Source: Stemphylium vesicarium
Lineage: Eukaryota > Ascomycota > Dothideomycetes > Pleosporales > Pleosporaceae
NCBI GenBank assembly: GCA_004380135.1
Contig: QXCR01000004.1
Location: forward strand, 434,001-498,000
DNA: 64,000 bases
Direction: 5' to 3'
Shown here: positions 43,614 through 54,075 of the stretch, in pieces
Layout: each line of letters starts with the position of its first letter
How positions within the stretch are numbered: the stretch's first letter is position 1
The notes under the pieces: model-generated
What the model saw: the letters and a program-made list of their open reading frames with translations, nothing else
Told to the model about the DNA's origin: nothing
The model's database searches: none
Made by a program: the position numbers and the translations under genes

Positions 43614-46100
43614 TCATCGGTACCCAGGGCCCCTTGCGGAGCCCCACTGATCTTGCTGCTGTTGCTGCTGCTGTTGCTGCTGCTGCTGTTGCTGCTGCTG
43701 TTGCTGCTGCTGTTGCTGCTGCACGGTGTTTTGACTTTGATATCCATAATAAGCAGCAGGAGGCCAAGCATATTCAGCTCCCCTCGCATACGGATTACCA
43801 GGATCGATGTTTGGTGGTGTAGGCGTCATGACTCCATTCGAAGGATGCATTTGCGGCGGTGTTTGACCATGCGGTTGAGGCTGGTTCTGGGGTAACTGCT
43901 GCGGATTGCCTGGCGTAGACACAGTGTTCTGCCCCAGCAGTGAATTTTGGTTCGCCGTGGGGTTCACTGCGTGGCTGTTCGGAGGCATGGGGCGGTTGAG
44001 GTTGCCGTACGGAGAGCGGCCGGTGTGGCTGACTGTGAAGTAGTTTTGGTGTGCTTGCTGAAGCTGAGGAGCTTGCATTTGCTGCTGTGCCTGGAGCTGT
44101 TGTTGGGCGGTCATGGATGGTTGTGGTGTCCCGATTTGCTGCGGATTTCGGAGGCGCTGTTGCGGGGATTGACTGCCTAGCTTGTATGCCATCTGCGGTG
44201 GGCTACCAATACCGCGCGATGAACCTTGGTTCAGTTGCTGCAGTTGTTGACGGTGGTTTGGTATAGTCTGTGAGCGCTGTGGGAGGTGTTGGTGTGGTTG
44301 CTGCTGCTGCTGTTGGGGGGCCTGAGACAAAGTCTGTGACTGTGAGAGCTGGGGGCGATGGCGATTCGAAGGTTGAGGCTGCAGTTGTTGCGGTTGCTGC
44401 TGAAGATTCGTCTGCTGTGGCTGCGCTTGCGCCTGAGCTTGAGTTTGTTGTGACCGTGATCGCGGTCGCGAACCCATCTGAGGGGTTTGTACCGGAGTGG
44501 TCGAGGCTCGCTTCTCGGTCTCGAATTCTCGTATCTTGGCTCTTGCTTCTTCTAGTTCTCTCTTGACCTTTTCAAGCTCAGAGAGTTCAGTATTCGCAGC
44601 TTGGCTGGCTTGACGTATTGGTTCGGGAGGTTGAGTGCGCGGACGCTGATCTTCTTGAGTCGCGGATTCCGGATAGAAGCATTGCCGTTTCTTGTCGATA
44701 CACGTCTGACATGTTGGCCTTGTACCATCGCACTGTAAATATGTCAGCTCTGCCTATAGTAATAGCCACTGTTGATCCTCTCGCAAACGTACCTTTGTCT
44801 TTTTGGCCTTGCAAACATCGCAGCTGGTCCTCGACCGTTTTCTAACTTGTATTGTCCCAATCTGGGTTTCAATGTGCAGTGTCGGTCTTGGAACAGGCGG
44901 CAAATCCTGTTGACGAGGTGGCCGTAGCGATGGCGGCGGCGGCGGAGGAGGAGGAGGAGGAGGAGGAGGCGGAGGTTCGTTAGAAGCGTGCACCATGTGC
45001 GAGGGTGGATCTACTTGTATCAGTTCCAGCAGAGATCGAAGACTCTGTGCCCGTAAATCGCTTTCGAGTGAAGTATTAGACGGCCTCGGGGGTTCTAGGG
45101 GCGGCTTTGATTTCTTTCTCTTCGTTCTGGGCAAGTCTGGGTCTTCACTGCTCAGCTGCCTCGACCGGCTTGCAAGCCTTGCCAATGCCTCTGGGTCGTT
45201 CTCCTCGAGGTACTTTCGCCGCTTGGAGTCCTTGCGCGGCGGCGGGGCACGCTCTTCATACGTCTTGTGGATAGGCACATGCTTGTAGAAGACATCGAGC
45301 GTCTGCTTGGATGCTGAGAACTTGATGGACAAGACGCCTTTGCAGTCGTAGACGGGCTTGGTTGCACGCTTGCCGAGCTTTGCACCCTTGCCATTGGCTG
45401 CGCGATCCTTGTTGAGCAGTGAATCGTTGCAGTAGTAGGAGAAGCGATAGCTGTTGTCCTCTCTGCTGTTCCAGCAGTTGTGGAAGCTGTACCGGTATCC
45501 ATCGATCCTTTGTATGGTATCCACGCAGCACTTGGCTATGGCCCTCTGCTTCCGCATCTTCTCCTTGGGATCCGGCGTCGACTGCAGAGCGTCTGCGATG
45601 GTCAACTCGACTTTGTGCTCCACTTTCTTGGGCCCGTTGTTTGGCTCAATCGACTCGGGGAAGCTGGGCCCCAGCGCAATAGTGGGGTCTGGCAGAGGCT
45701 GATAGTGCGGAGGCCCGCCATAATGTGCAGGCTGGTAGCCGGGAGGTGCATGCGGGTGGTGGTGGGCAGCAAGGTGGGGGTGCTGCTGCTGTTGTTGCGG
45801 TTGCGGTTGTTGCTGCTGCGACGGGTTGGAGCTGGAGGTCGACTGCGGGACGCGGAAGACGGTGCCTATCCAGAAGGAAAATTGGGCGTCGGTATGCTCG
45901 GGGTCCTCGGGCGGGCTGCTGAGGTATTCGCGCAATGACGTCTCGAACAGGTCAAAGGACGTGATGTTATTGTACGGCACGGTTTTGGCCTGCGCGTCTC
46001 GGGGCTGGCGACCGCGCGCGAGCTGGACGGGTGCGACGGGCCAGAGGGCTTGGTTGTTGGCATCGCGAAGGCTCGGGGATGGAGCATGGGACGAGGCCAT
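43614..46100 (-). CDS. Poly-Q Zn2Cys6-containing regulator
   Basis: Exons 46100-44793 and 44732-43614 give 808 aa. The 60-nt intron (GTACGT..TTTACAG) splits the zinc cluster exactly, and the join completes it: CDVCKAKKTKCDGTRPTCQT with Cys427, 430, 437, 444, 447 and 454. Before it lie poly-Q and His-rich tracts and a conserved-looking domain (about residues 170-320: RYSFHNCWNSREDNSYRFSY, YDCKGVLSIKFSASKQTLDV, FYKHVPIHKTYEE), then a 15-residue poly-Pro run. After the cluster come a short coiled coil (LEKVKRELEEARAKIREFE) and a very long Gln/Pro-rich tail ending in 23 consecutive Gln (43653-43721). It is a nuclear transcription regulator by type, though the cluster is mid-protein rather than N-terminal. 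Targets unknown. Confidence 0.85.
43653..43721 (-). repeat. CAG/CAA microsatellite encoding 23 Gln
   Basis: 69 nt of CTG/TTG triplets on the plus strand, read as 23 Gln codons twelve residues before the C-terminus of the regulator. CAA codons interrupt the CAG units in a regular pattern. Length variation between strains is likely. Confidence 0.9.
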
Positions 46101-47084
46101 GTCAAGTGGAGTCGGGCCCACGAGCCAGGTTTAAGGTACCTGGGTACGCTATCCCAAGTGCTATTACGGTGTTTTGGAAATGATACAGACGGCCGTGCTA
46201 GCCTTGGCTTTCAGGCCATCACCATGGCTAGTCTGACCGAATCAATAGGCACGAAAACATGGATATCCTAGAAGACGTGTCAATTGCTCCTACAGTCCTG
46301 TATCGAAAGTCGGATGCCGTCGAGTTGCTAACCCCAAAGCACCGTCAAAGGCTGCGAAGTTGGATGGTAGGTAGCTTCGGGGCTAATCGCAGGCATGATG
46401 ACGCATCATCTTCTCCCGCACCCGGCTCTTTTACATGTACTTTTCCAGTCCCCATGAGCATCTACAACATGTCTACCTTGCATCATGATTGCATTAGTAC
46501 AGCGGCCATGGATATGTACCGTGCTGCACCACAGAAACAGCAGCCGATGGTTAATGCGGGGATGCTACCATGTCTCGTAACAATAGGTGTGGGCATTGAC
46601 AACTTCTCCATTCCTTGCGGCACGGGAGGTATCAATCCCATCACGTGACGACTGCTGCCTGGTACCGCCCGGGCGACCGTCTACGGCACTCTAAGTGTGG
46701 CTCGCCTGTCATCTGAATGTATTGGAACACTCATCCCATCTACGCTTGCGCCCTTTTCGTGAATTCCAAGCTTCGCGTTAGCATCTAGACGGGTGTCGGG
46801 TCGAAAGGGCGGAAGCCGCCATCAAGCATATTGTTCCACAGCCAGGCAGCAATGCACCTTCCCCTTCAGACGCCCTTATATCCGTCATCCTGTCCTAACA
46901 CCTCAGTCATCACAGTCACTTCTGTATTTCCCGCGCCCAAAACATCTCTCAACTACCACCTCCCTCACCACAGCTAAGCATTTTCTGAGCCGGCAATTGC
47001 ATTACAGTGCTGCTTCCTGTTTTTTGCCATTGGCAACCGTGACCACCATACCATCAGCATCATAGCCTGACACCATCAGCAAAC
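46101..47084. promoter_or_regulatory. Divergent intergenic region
   Basis: 984 nt between the poly-Q regulator (minus) and the DUF2828 gene (plus). A 129-codon plus-strand ORF (46259-46648) has no domain and was rejected. The 200 nt before 47085 are pyrimidine-rich, as in many fungal leaders. Confidence 0.4.
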
Positions 47085-49469
47085 ATGGCTTCCAAACACA
47101 CTGTCATCGATGCACAAAAGCACTCCGTACTCAGCTCTACCTTCCCCATCTTCCTTCCCGAGGATGCAGCTCTTCACATGTCAGAGGAAGAGTTTCAAGA
47201 ATTTCTCAAGCAGCAGCTGCATCGTTCCAAATCAAGAGAGCCCAAAGAAGAGTGCGCAGTTACCCACGACAGTGAGCCGGCCACTGTCGCCAAGGATGAA
47301 TCCGTGAGTGGTACCAACTTGAAGCGTAGAGCTTCTGCTGAAGCTAACAACTACCGTCCACAGAAAGCCCCTTTCATCTCTGCCCTGGAAAAGCACGCCG
47401 TTTACCTGCGAACTTCTGGAGATCTTGCGGCTAATAACCAGGCCCTTACGCAAAATGCTGATGTCACTAACATCTCGGCAAAAGACGTATTGGTAAACTT
47501 GTTCTACGACCTCAGGGAGTCTACGAAGAGCGAAGACCTCAAGACTCTGCTCGAGAATGCTTGGTCCAAAGACTCAGTCTTGACGCTCAAGATCATATTC
47601 AACGCACGCAGCATCCACTTGGGTAAGAGCAATCGAATCGCCACATACAAAGCCATGGGCTGGCTTGCTAAGAATCATCCCTTGACCTTCCTAAGCAACC
47701 TGAAATGGCTAGTTCGACCCGTCATTGCTAAGAAAATTGCTCGATCAGAGGAGAAAGACAAGAATAAAGAAGCCGATACCAAAGGCACCGACGAGGACTT
47801 CGACATGATTGACGCCGACGACGCTGATCCCGCCAAAGCCCATGACGCCCAATACGGAATGTCGCACGGTTATTGGAAAGATCTTCTCAATCTGGTCGTT
47901 TTCTCCGCAAACGACGAGCTCAAGTTCGATGGCAACCCTTCGTCATTACTCAACCAATCCCCCAACAATTCGAGCGAAGCCAAGCGAAAGAGGAACTGGG
48001 ATCAACAGACTGCAAAAAAACATCGACAGCGTAAGAAGCAGGAGCAGAACGAGCGAGTCCAGAACAAGCTCAAGCATGATCCCTTTTACCGTGCGCTTCA
48101 TACCCTAGTTGCCAGGCTGTTCGCCGAGCAGTTGAAGGCGGATAAGGCACTCTTGGATTCAGGGAAATCGTCGGACTTGAAGAAGCTCTCGTTCGCAGCT
48201 AAGTGGGCACCTTCTTTTGGTGAGTTCCACGACAAGCACACCTTCATTCTGTCGTCCATCGCGGAGATCTTGTTTCCGGATCCCTCTTCATACTCCCCAG
48301 ACGGTAACCGCGAGCTTTATCTCCGCCAGATTCGCGAGCAATATCGCAAGCAGTACGGATCGCCTCTTCGAAAAGCCTTAAGTGTCGTAGAGCGAGACAT
48401 TGCCGCAGGCACTTTCAAGAACATCAAGTATGACCGGGTACCGTCGCTCGCCATGGACCGCTATACTGGACTATTCATGGAGAAGGATTCCGAGCGCTTC
48501 ACTAGCTACGTCCAGGACATCGCCACTGGTAACGCAAAGATATCTGGCGCCACCTTGCTGCCATCCACCTTGGTCAGTAAGGCACGGGAGGCTAAGGGTC
48601 ATAGAAATCACCAAGTAAACACTAAGAAACTTGACTTCAAGACCGCCAAAAAGGCTGCTGAGGCCAAGGTCATCGAAGACGTCATCGATGGCCAGTGGAA
48701 GACTCTCGTCAAGCGCGTACGGGATGCGGGTACTCTACAATCTAGCATCGCTGTATGTGATGTTAGCGGCAGCATGTCATACCCAACATTCAAAGACGGC
48801 TCCTGCCCAATGGATTCGGCGGTAGGTCTCTCCCTCCTCATTTCCGACGTCACAGCACCTCCTTTCGGCGGTGGCTTCATCACCTTCTCGGCAACTCCCA
48901 CATACATCTCTATGGACGACTCAACCAAAGGCCTTGTCCATCAGGTGCAGCACATGGAAGGAAGCGACTGGGGCATGAACACAGACTTCGTTGCTGTTTT
49001 CGAAGATGTCATTCTCCCCATGGCCGTCGCCAACAAGCTCAAGCCAGAGGACATGGTCAAACAAATCTTTGTTTTCAGCGATATGCAGTTTGATAGGGCA
49101 AATAGATCAGAGACAGAACAGCACTGGAAAACTTCCTACGACCGCATCAAGACCAAGTATGCTGAAGCTGGGTACGAGATGCCGCGCTTGATCTTCTGGA
49201 ATCTTGCTTCGAACAGCACCAGCAAGCCGACGACGATGGATGACGTTGATACCGCGCTTGTATCGGGATACTCACAGGGCATGCTGAGGGCGTTCCTGGA
49301 GAACGGTGCTTTTGAAGATGAAGAGGAGATAGAGGAGGAGGAGGTAGAGATCGAGGGCGCAGACGGTATGACGGTAATCAAAAAGGTGAAGAAGAAGACG
49401 GACCCTTTGAAGGTGGTGAAGAAAGCTGTGGATCACGACGCCTACCGGATGCTGGAGGTTGTTGATTAG
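47085..49469 (+). CDS. DUF2828 / von Willebrand A-like protein
   Basis: Exons 47085-47303 and 47364-49469 give 774 aa. The 60-nt intron begins GTGAGT, has GCTAAC before CCACAG, is a multiple of three and has no stop, so the unspliced ORF is also open. Splicing joins AKDES to KAPFISALEK. The family is DUF2828, found in fungi, plants and amoebae. The first part is helical (DVLVNLFYDLRESTKS, SLHLGK-type repeats as in TROVE/Ro proteins). The C-terminal part is a vWA-like domain with a MIDAS motif CDVSGSMS (Asp539) and FSDMQFD. Related TROVE/vWA proteins bind RNA, so RNA binding is a fair guess but unproven. Long charged linkers (KRKRNWDQQTAKKHRQRKKQ) suggest nuclear or nucleic-acid contact. Confidence 0.85.
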   Translation: MASKHTVIDAQKHSVLSSTFPIFLPEDAALHMSEEEFQEFLKQQLHRSKSREPKEECAVTHDSEPATVAKDESVSGTNLKRRASAEANNYRPQKAPFISALEKHAVYLRTSGDLAANNQALTQNADVTNISAKDVLVNLFYDLRESTKSEDLKTLLENAWSKDSVLTLKIIFNARSIHLGKSNRIATYKAMGWLAKNHPLTFLSNLKWLVRPVIAKKIARSEEKDKNKEADTKGTDEDFDMIDADDADPAKAHDAQYGMSHGYWKDLLNLVVFSANDELKFDGNPSSLLNQSPNNSSEAKRKRNWDQQTAKKHRQRKKQEQNERVQNKLKHDPFYRALHTLVARLFAEQLKADKALLDSGKSSDLKKLSFAAKWAPSFGEFHDKHTFILSSIAEILFPDPSSYSPDGNRELYLRQIREQYRKQYGSPLRKALSVVERDIAAGTFKNIKYDRVPSLAMDRYTGLFMEKDSERFTSYVQDIATGNAKISGATLLPSTLVSKAREAKGHRNHQVNTKKLDFKTAKKAAEAKVIEDVIDGQWKTLVKRVRDAGTLQSSIAVCDVSGSMSYPTFKDGSCPMDSAVGLSLLISDVTAPPFGGGFITFSATPTYISMDDSTKGLVHQVQHMEGSDWGMNTDFVAVFEDVILPMAVANKLKPEDMVKQIFVFSDMQFDRANRSETEQHWKTSYDRIKTKYAEAGYEMPRLIFWNLASNSTSKPTTMDDVDTALVSGYSQGMLRAFLENGAFEDEEEIEEEEVEIEGADGMTVIKKVKKKTDPLKVVKKAVDHDAYRMLEVVD

Positions 49470-49722
49470 GTGGTCTGCGGAGGTTGGGAAATATAAAGTG
49501 TGGGGGGATGTTTGTCGCATGATGCGATGACGAATTCGATGATACCTACGCACCTTGACACCATGTCCATATACGCATTTACACAGTGATACACTCTGCT
49601 CATCACTAGTACTAAGACGCAAACCGGCGTTTTGAGCTTTGCATGCACCTTCACATACGCTATCAACAGCGTACCCATCAGAAACGATCCCTCTACCAGC
49701 CCATGAACTCTACCCGCCACGA

Positions 49723-52380
49723 TCAATCTCCCCCCTTTTCCCTCTCACATTCCAACTTATGCCCCTCCGCAAACGCCGTGTTCTTGTAAAAGATATCCCC
49801 ACAGCCCTCACAACGCTCCGCAAACCCAAAGAACGCGCGGCAAACCCTCAAATGGTCGTGGAAATTCTCTCTAGCATACCACTCCAGACAATGCTCGCAG
49901 TGTTTATGCTTCACCACTTTGCCATCTTCTAGCACCTTGTCCTCGTGATCGGAGACGAGGACTGGCATCCTAAGGCCGTCGTAGTGCGCGTCAAAATAGG
50001 GGTGCGGGAGCTTGTACAGGGTGTCGTCGGCGTATGGGGGCCGGGCCTCGTTGCGGGCGTGGAAGTGCTCGAAGAGGCCGTCGCGCTTCTTTCGACGGGC
50101 GAATTTCATGGCGCCGGAGTCGGGGTTGCTTGGGCTCTGCGCGGGCGAGGAGTCGTAATTGTAGGTATCCTCCGACTTGTGTTCATGATCTTGCGCGTTG
50201 TTTGGCATGCAAGTGTCGTCTTTCGCTTCCTCTTCGAGGCGAAGCTCTTGCTTTGTGCTGTTTTCGAGCTCAAACAGCTGCTCTAGGGCGACTCTGAAGG
50301 CCTCCTCCACTTTCGCGTGCTTGGCTTCCAGTTTTGCGTATCGTTCTGTGAGCTTGTCGAACTCTGCTTGCTGGCTTTGGTACAGGGCGGCGAGCTCGTC
50401 GTAGGCTGCCATCTTGACTGTGAGCATCTCGTCTACTTTGTGTAACTGTTCGAGGTGCTCTTTGGCTTTGTGGTCTCCTTCTTCGACTTGTTGCTTTAGA
50501 GATTCTATTTCCGCGGTGAGATCGGACAACGTCGCTTGCATGGCTGATATCGCCTCGCGCATGCTGGCATCATCTTCCTCTAGCATTTGCATCTTCTTGG
50601 CCATGGTTGAGAGCTGCTGCTTCAGCTTGTCGTTCTCCTTTTGCTGTGATGATTTCTTGGACTTTAGCAGCTCAATCTGAGCGTCTTTGTCGCTAACGAG
50701 TTGTTTCAGGTCCGCCAGCTTTTGATGTGTTTGCCCTACTGCTTTGTCCTGCATGTACAGTTGGCGGAGTTGATCGGCCACTTCTCGCTTCTCACGCTGG
50801 GCTCTATCGGCATCAGCATTCTTCTTGCTGGGTTCATCCTCCAATTCCTGTAGTTCATCCGCATGTGTGGATTTCTGTTCTTTGAGTTTCCTCTGTGCTT
50901 CCTGGAGTTGCTCAAGCAACCGGATTTTCTCGCCAACTTCGGCCTCTAGCCTTTTGCGCTCCTCCTTGCTGGCAGCAGACTGCTTTTCATTAGTGGCTTC
51001 AATTTGAATGACATTGGTCTGCAGCTTCGCCATTTCGCGCTCCAAGCCATCAATAACGTTGTCTTTCTGGCCTAGGAGACTGTTGCCTTCTTCGATAGCC
51101 ACTTTTTTGGCCTTCCCGATCTCGCGTTCCTGTTGACTCAGCATGTCTTCGCGTTGTTTACTGAACATCTCATTGGTTTCCTTGGCAGTGGCTTCATTCG
51201 CTTGGTGGAGTTGAGTGAGTTGTTTAGTGAGCTGTTTAGTGAGCTGTTGCACAGACTTTTCTGACCTGATCAAAAGGTCTCTATCTCGAAGCTTCTCTTC
51301 CAAAGATCGGTTGGTAACGTCGACAAGTTCATCTTGCTTTTGTTGTAGGGCCTTCAGGGCGTCAAGCTTATTGGCTTGCAGTCGCTCATGTAACATCCGC
51401 TCGTGCGTGGCCTTTTCACCCTTGAGATCCCTAAGCGCTTCCTGTTTCTCATGTAGCTTGCCTCGGAGTTGCTCGCACGCGGTGTTAGTCAAGTTGCGAG
51501 CATGGCGCAACTGTGCTTTTTCGACCTCCAGCTGTCTGGCAAGCTCTTGTTGTGCTACGAGGCGCTTGATGGTGGCCTGTATCCGCCTAGCATTATCGTC
51601 TCGGGTAGCCCTAGCATTATGAAGCGTATGCATCAGTGTGACCAAGACCACAACGACATGATCACGTTCGCTGGTGAGCTCAGTCACCAGCTTCTGAAGC
51701 TGGATTCTGTCTTCCTGCGGCCTAGATAAGTCAGCTTGAGCATCGAAGGCCTCGTCTCTCGCAGCTCTCAATGCCGTCTCAAGAGTCTGCTTGGTGCTCT
51801 TCAGCTCATCGAGCTGCAACATCAAGCACGCAATCATTTGAGCGTCGGTCAACTTTTGCGCCCTGTATTTGTCAATCGCTGTTCGACTGCGATTTATGGA
51901 TAAAACGGCGGCAATGCTAGCGGCTACCGTGGTAGCAACATCGCTGAGCAGAGCGCTCTTGTTTTCAGTGGCGGAGAGTCGTTCGTGCACTTGAAACAGC
52001 GGTTGAAAAGGCGTGAGCGATGGTGGTGCTAATGCTGGCGTGTTTGGCTGTGCTGTACCTGTAGAAACTGCGCCTGGACTGACGTTCGCAAAGCTATCAA
52101 GAGGGACTAGTCGCTCGGGCTTGCCTGTTCGAGCGGCGGTTTTAGAAGCAAACAAGGGATTGTGCTCTGATCTTTTCGAGAAACCAGGGTGATTCAGTGT
52201 GTCCTTGAGTCTTTCATCCCGCCTGGGTAGATCATCGATTCTCTTCCGCTCCAGTTTTAGATGATTGTAGAGGAGAATGCCGAGTCCAAAGAGGGAGGCG
52301 ACCAAGGAGGTCAAAATGATCAGACGGCTCCAGTCCTGGGATGGAACGGCAAGCTTAGCGCCATCCAGCTGATCTGCCAT
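49723..52380 (-). CDS. Membrane-anchored long coiled-coil protein with C-terminal Cys/His box
   Basis: Intronless, 885 aa from ATG at 52380; further ATG codons upstream in frame give a less likely N-terminus. One transmembrane segment (LIILTSLVASLFGLGILLY, about 20-39) follows a short N-terminal tail. Residues about 190-740 form a nearly continuous coiled coil with heptads. The end holds a Cys/His-rich box (KHCEHCLEWYARENFHDH, CEGCGDIFYKNTAF) that looks like one or two small zinc fingers. The layout is like tethering or organelle-positioning proteins of the ER or nuclear envelope. Family not recognised; function inferred only from architecture. Confidence 0.75.
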   Translation of the reverse strand: MADQLDGAKLAVPSQDWSRLIILTSLVASLFGLGILLYNHLKLERKRIDDLPRRDERLKDTLNHPGFSKRSEHNPLFASKTAARTGKPERLVPLDSFANVSPGAVSTGTAQPNTPALAPPSLTPFQPLFQVHERLSATENKSALLSDVATTVAASIAAVLSINRSRTAIDKYRAQKLTDAQMIACLMLQLDELKSTKQTLETALRAARDEAFDAQADLSRPQEDRIQLQKLVTELTSERDHVVVVLVTLMHTLHNARATRDDNARRIQATIKRLVAQQELARQLEVEKAQLRHARNLTNTACEQLRGKLHEKQEALRDLKGEKATHERMLHERLQANKLDALKALQQKQDELVDVTNRSLEEKLRDRDLLIRSEKSVQQLTKQLTKQLTQLHQANEATAKETNEMFSKQREDMLSQQEREIGKAKKVAIEEGNSLLGQKDNVIDGLEREMAKLQTNVIQIEATNEKQSAASKEERKRLEAEVGEKIRLLEQLQEAQRKLKEQKSTHADELQELEDEPSKKNADADRAQREKREVADQLRQLYMQDKAVGQTHQKLADLKQLVSDKDAQIELLKSKKSSQQKENDKLKQQLSTMAKKMQMLEEDDASMREAISAMQATLSDLTAEIESLKQQVEEGDHKAKEHLEQLHKVDEMLTVKMAAYDELAALYQSQQAEFDKLTERYAKLEAKHAKVEEAFRVALEQLFELENSTKQELRLEEEAKDDTCMPNNAQDHEHKSEDTYNYDSSPAQSPSNPDSGAMKFARRKKRDGLFEHFHARNEARPPYADDTLYKLPHPYFDAHYDGLRMPVLVSDHEDKVLEDGKVVKHKHCEHCLEWYARENFHDHLRVCRAFFGFAERCEGCGDIFYKNTAFAEGHKLECEREKGGD

Positions 52381-53112
52381 TGTAGGTGGGCTCCGGGCGA
52401 AGTCCGAGTAGAGTATGCAGCACTTCACTGCGACCGTGCTCGCAGATGGATGACCAGCACAGCGATCTAAGGGATAAGGCTTTTGCGCGACGCTACGCAG
52501 TCGCTCCGCTGTTGGAGATACACGCAATGACTCAAGCGTATGAGATTGAGGCGACTGCGCAGTGCCGAGTGAGCAGTTGAATCGCACCCGGTGGATAGTT
52601 TAGGCGCTTAGCATGGGTGTGGTAAGCGGAGATCTCATGCAAGAGTTGTTATACATTGTGGGTGGAAGCTCACTAGCGCGATACCGAGTTTGGGGGTGGG
52701 AGGCTTTCACTCAGCGCAGCAATCAAACGTAAAACTGGAAACTTGTTGAATCCTATATCAGAGGCGGATGAACCTCTGCGCAAGCATGAATAGTTACAAG
52801 CGAGGAATCATGAGATGAACGCAATGATTAGGAGCTTGTTTTGAATAATGTGGAATGACTTGAGAACCTGCAGGTGGCTTTCTTGAACTACACGTTCTGG
52901 ACGATTTGCAGGCGATTTCTATTATGGTCGAAGGTGTCGGCAGCGGCGGTAGAGTTTAGCTTCAGCAGCTATCCAGATATTGGCTTTAGTCTTTCGAGTA
53001 TTGGCAGCCTTTGGGTTTTGGTTCGTGGTGACAGCTGATTGCTCCCCTCGTTCGACCAAGAAGTCCTTTTCACCTCCTCGACCTTGTCTTTCTCTTGTGT
53101 AGACATGGACAT
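52381..53112. other. Spacer / promoter region
   Basis: 732 nt between the coiled-coil gene start and the thioredoxin-fold gene stop, both on the minus strand. Nothing recognised. Confidence 0.4.
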
Positions 53113-53511
53113 CTACCAGTCATCGTCGCTGTCTTCTCCTGCAATATCGCCTCCCTTGACTCTGTCCACCACCCTCTTGACTCCCCTCTCCACAGTCTCT
53201 CCATCGATGGCAACTCCCTCGTGCCAGACGATAGGGTCGACATGGCCGTCGGTGAACCACATCAACGTCGGTACGAAAGTGATTTCCAACTCGGTACCCA
53301 GTTCCGGAAGCGCATACATGTCGAAGCAGTAGACATCTACTATGCCGTACTGCTCATAGCTGGATTCTGGCAGTAGTTTTCCTAGGGCGGCCACCACTTC
53401 AAGGGAAACCTCGTCTTCCGGCCAGTATGCCAGGAGTACCGTTTTGCCCGCAGCAGTCCTGATGCATGTCAGGTATTCTGCGAGGCTGTTTAATTGCGTG
53501 AGGCGTGACAT
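53113..53511 (-). CDS. Thioredoxin-fold protein without redox cysteines
   Basis: Intronless, 132 aa. The thioredoxin pattern is clear: TVLLAYWPEDE at the end of the first core strand where active proteins have a WCGPC-like motif, VDVYCFDMYALPELGTEL, then FVPTLMWFTDGH with the cis-proline, and a final helix (ETVERGVKRVVDRV). The CxxC motif is replaced by PEDE, so dithiol chemistry is not expected. The C-terminus is acidic (GEDSDDDW). Such redox-dead members often act as binding or chaperone-like proteins (family knowledge; role here unknown). Start ATG follows GTGACA, and length equals one domain. Confidence 0.8.
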   Translation of the reverse strand: MSRLTQLNSLAEYLTCIRTAAGKTVLLAYWPEDEVSLEVVAALGKLLPESSYEQYGIVDVYCFDMYALPELGTELEITFVPTLMWFTDGHVDPIVWHEGVAIDGETVERGVKRVVDRVKGGDIAGEDSDDDW

Positions 53512-54075
53512 CTGATGGGCGGGGGATGGATGAAGCTGTTGGAAGCTCCAGAGGGTGCGCTAGCGTTGAGGAAGCTGCATCCCCGCGGGCGCTATCGGCA
53601 CGTGGCTAGCCGCACAACCAACCCGTCGACAGTCCTTCGTCAGGAGCTTATGCAGCATTGTCGCCTAAGAACGATGACTTTAGAAGTTTATACGGGCAGC
53701 GTGCTACTGTACCATACATTAGAATTGCCATGGGCAAGATCAACAGACACGTGCAGTTAGCTCGGACATGGTTCCGAAATGCTACCACATATTTTGATTA
53801 ACGAACCTATTCAAGCCAATGAACATGTTTGGATATATATCAGCTAGAATAGGTACAGGTCATTTTAACATCAATGCGGCCGCAAAATACACTCGTTGGC
53901 ATGACGGCAAGCCGGGTCACAGCAGCGGCAGAAGTCATCTCGCGTGGAGCATGACGAAGGGAGGCGGCGCGGCTTCTTCCAGAGATGTTGGGACCCCTTA
54001 ATACGACGATCGTCTTTGAACCCGACGCCGTGTTCCTGATGCAATGCGTCCCTTTTTGTGATCGCTGCTAGGAGA
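53512..54075. promoter_or_regulatory. Divergent intergenic region
   Basis: 564 nt between the thioredoxin-fold gene (minus) and the GT34 gene (plus). No clear element seen. Confidence 0.35.

Noticed and set aside
46259..46648. 129-codon plus-strand ORF upstream of the DUF2828 gene
   Set aside because: No recognisable motif, and it lies in a divergent promoter region.
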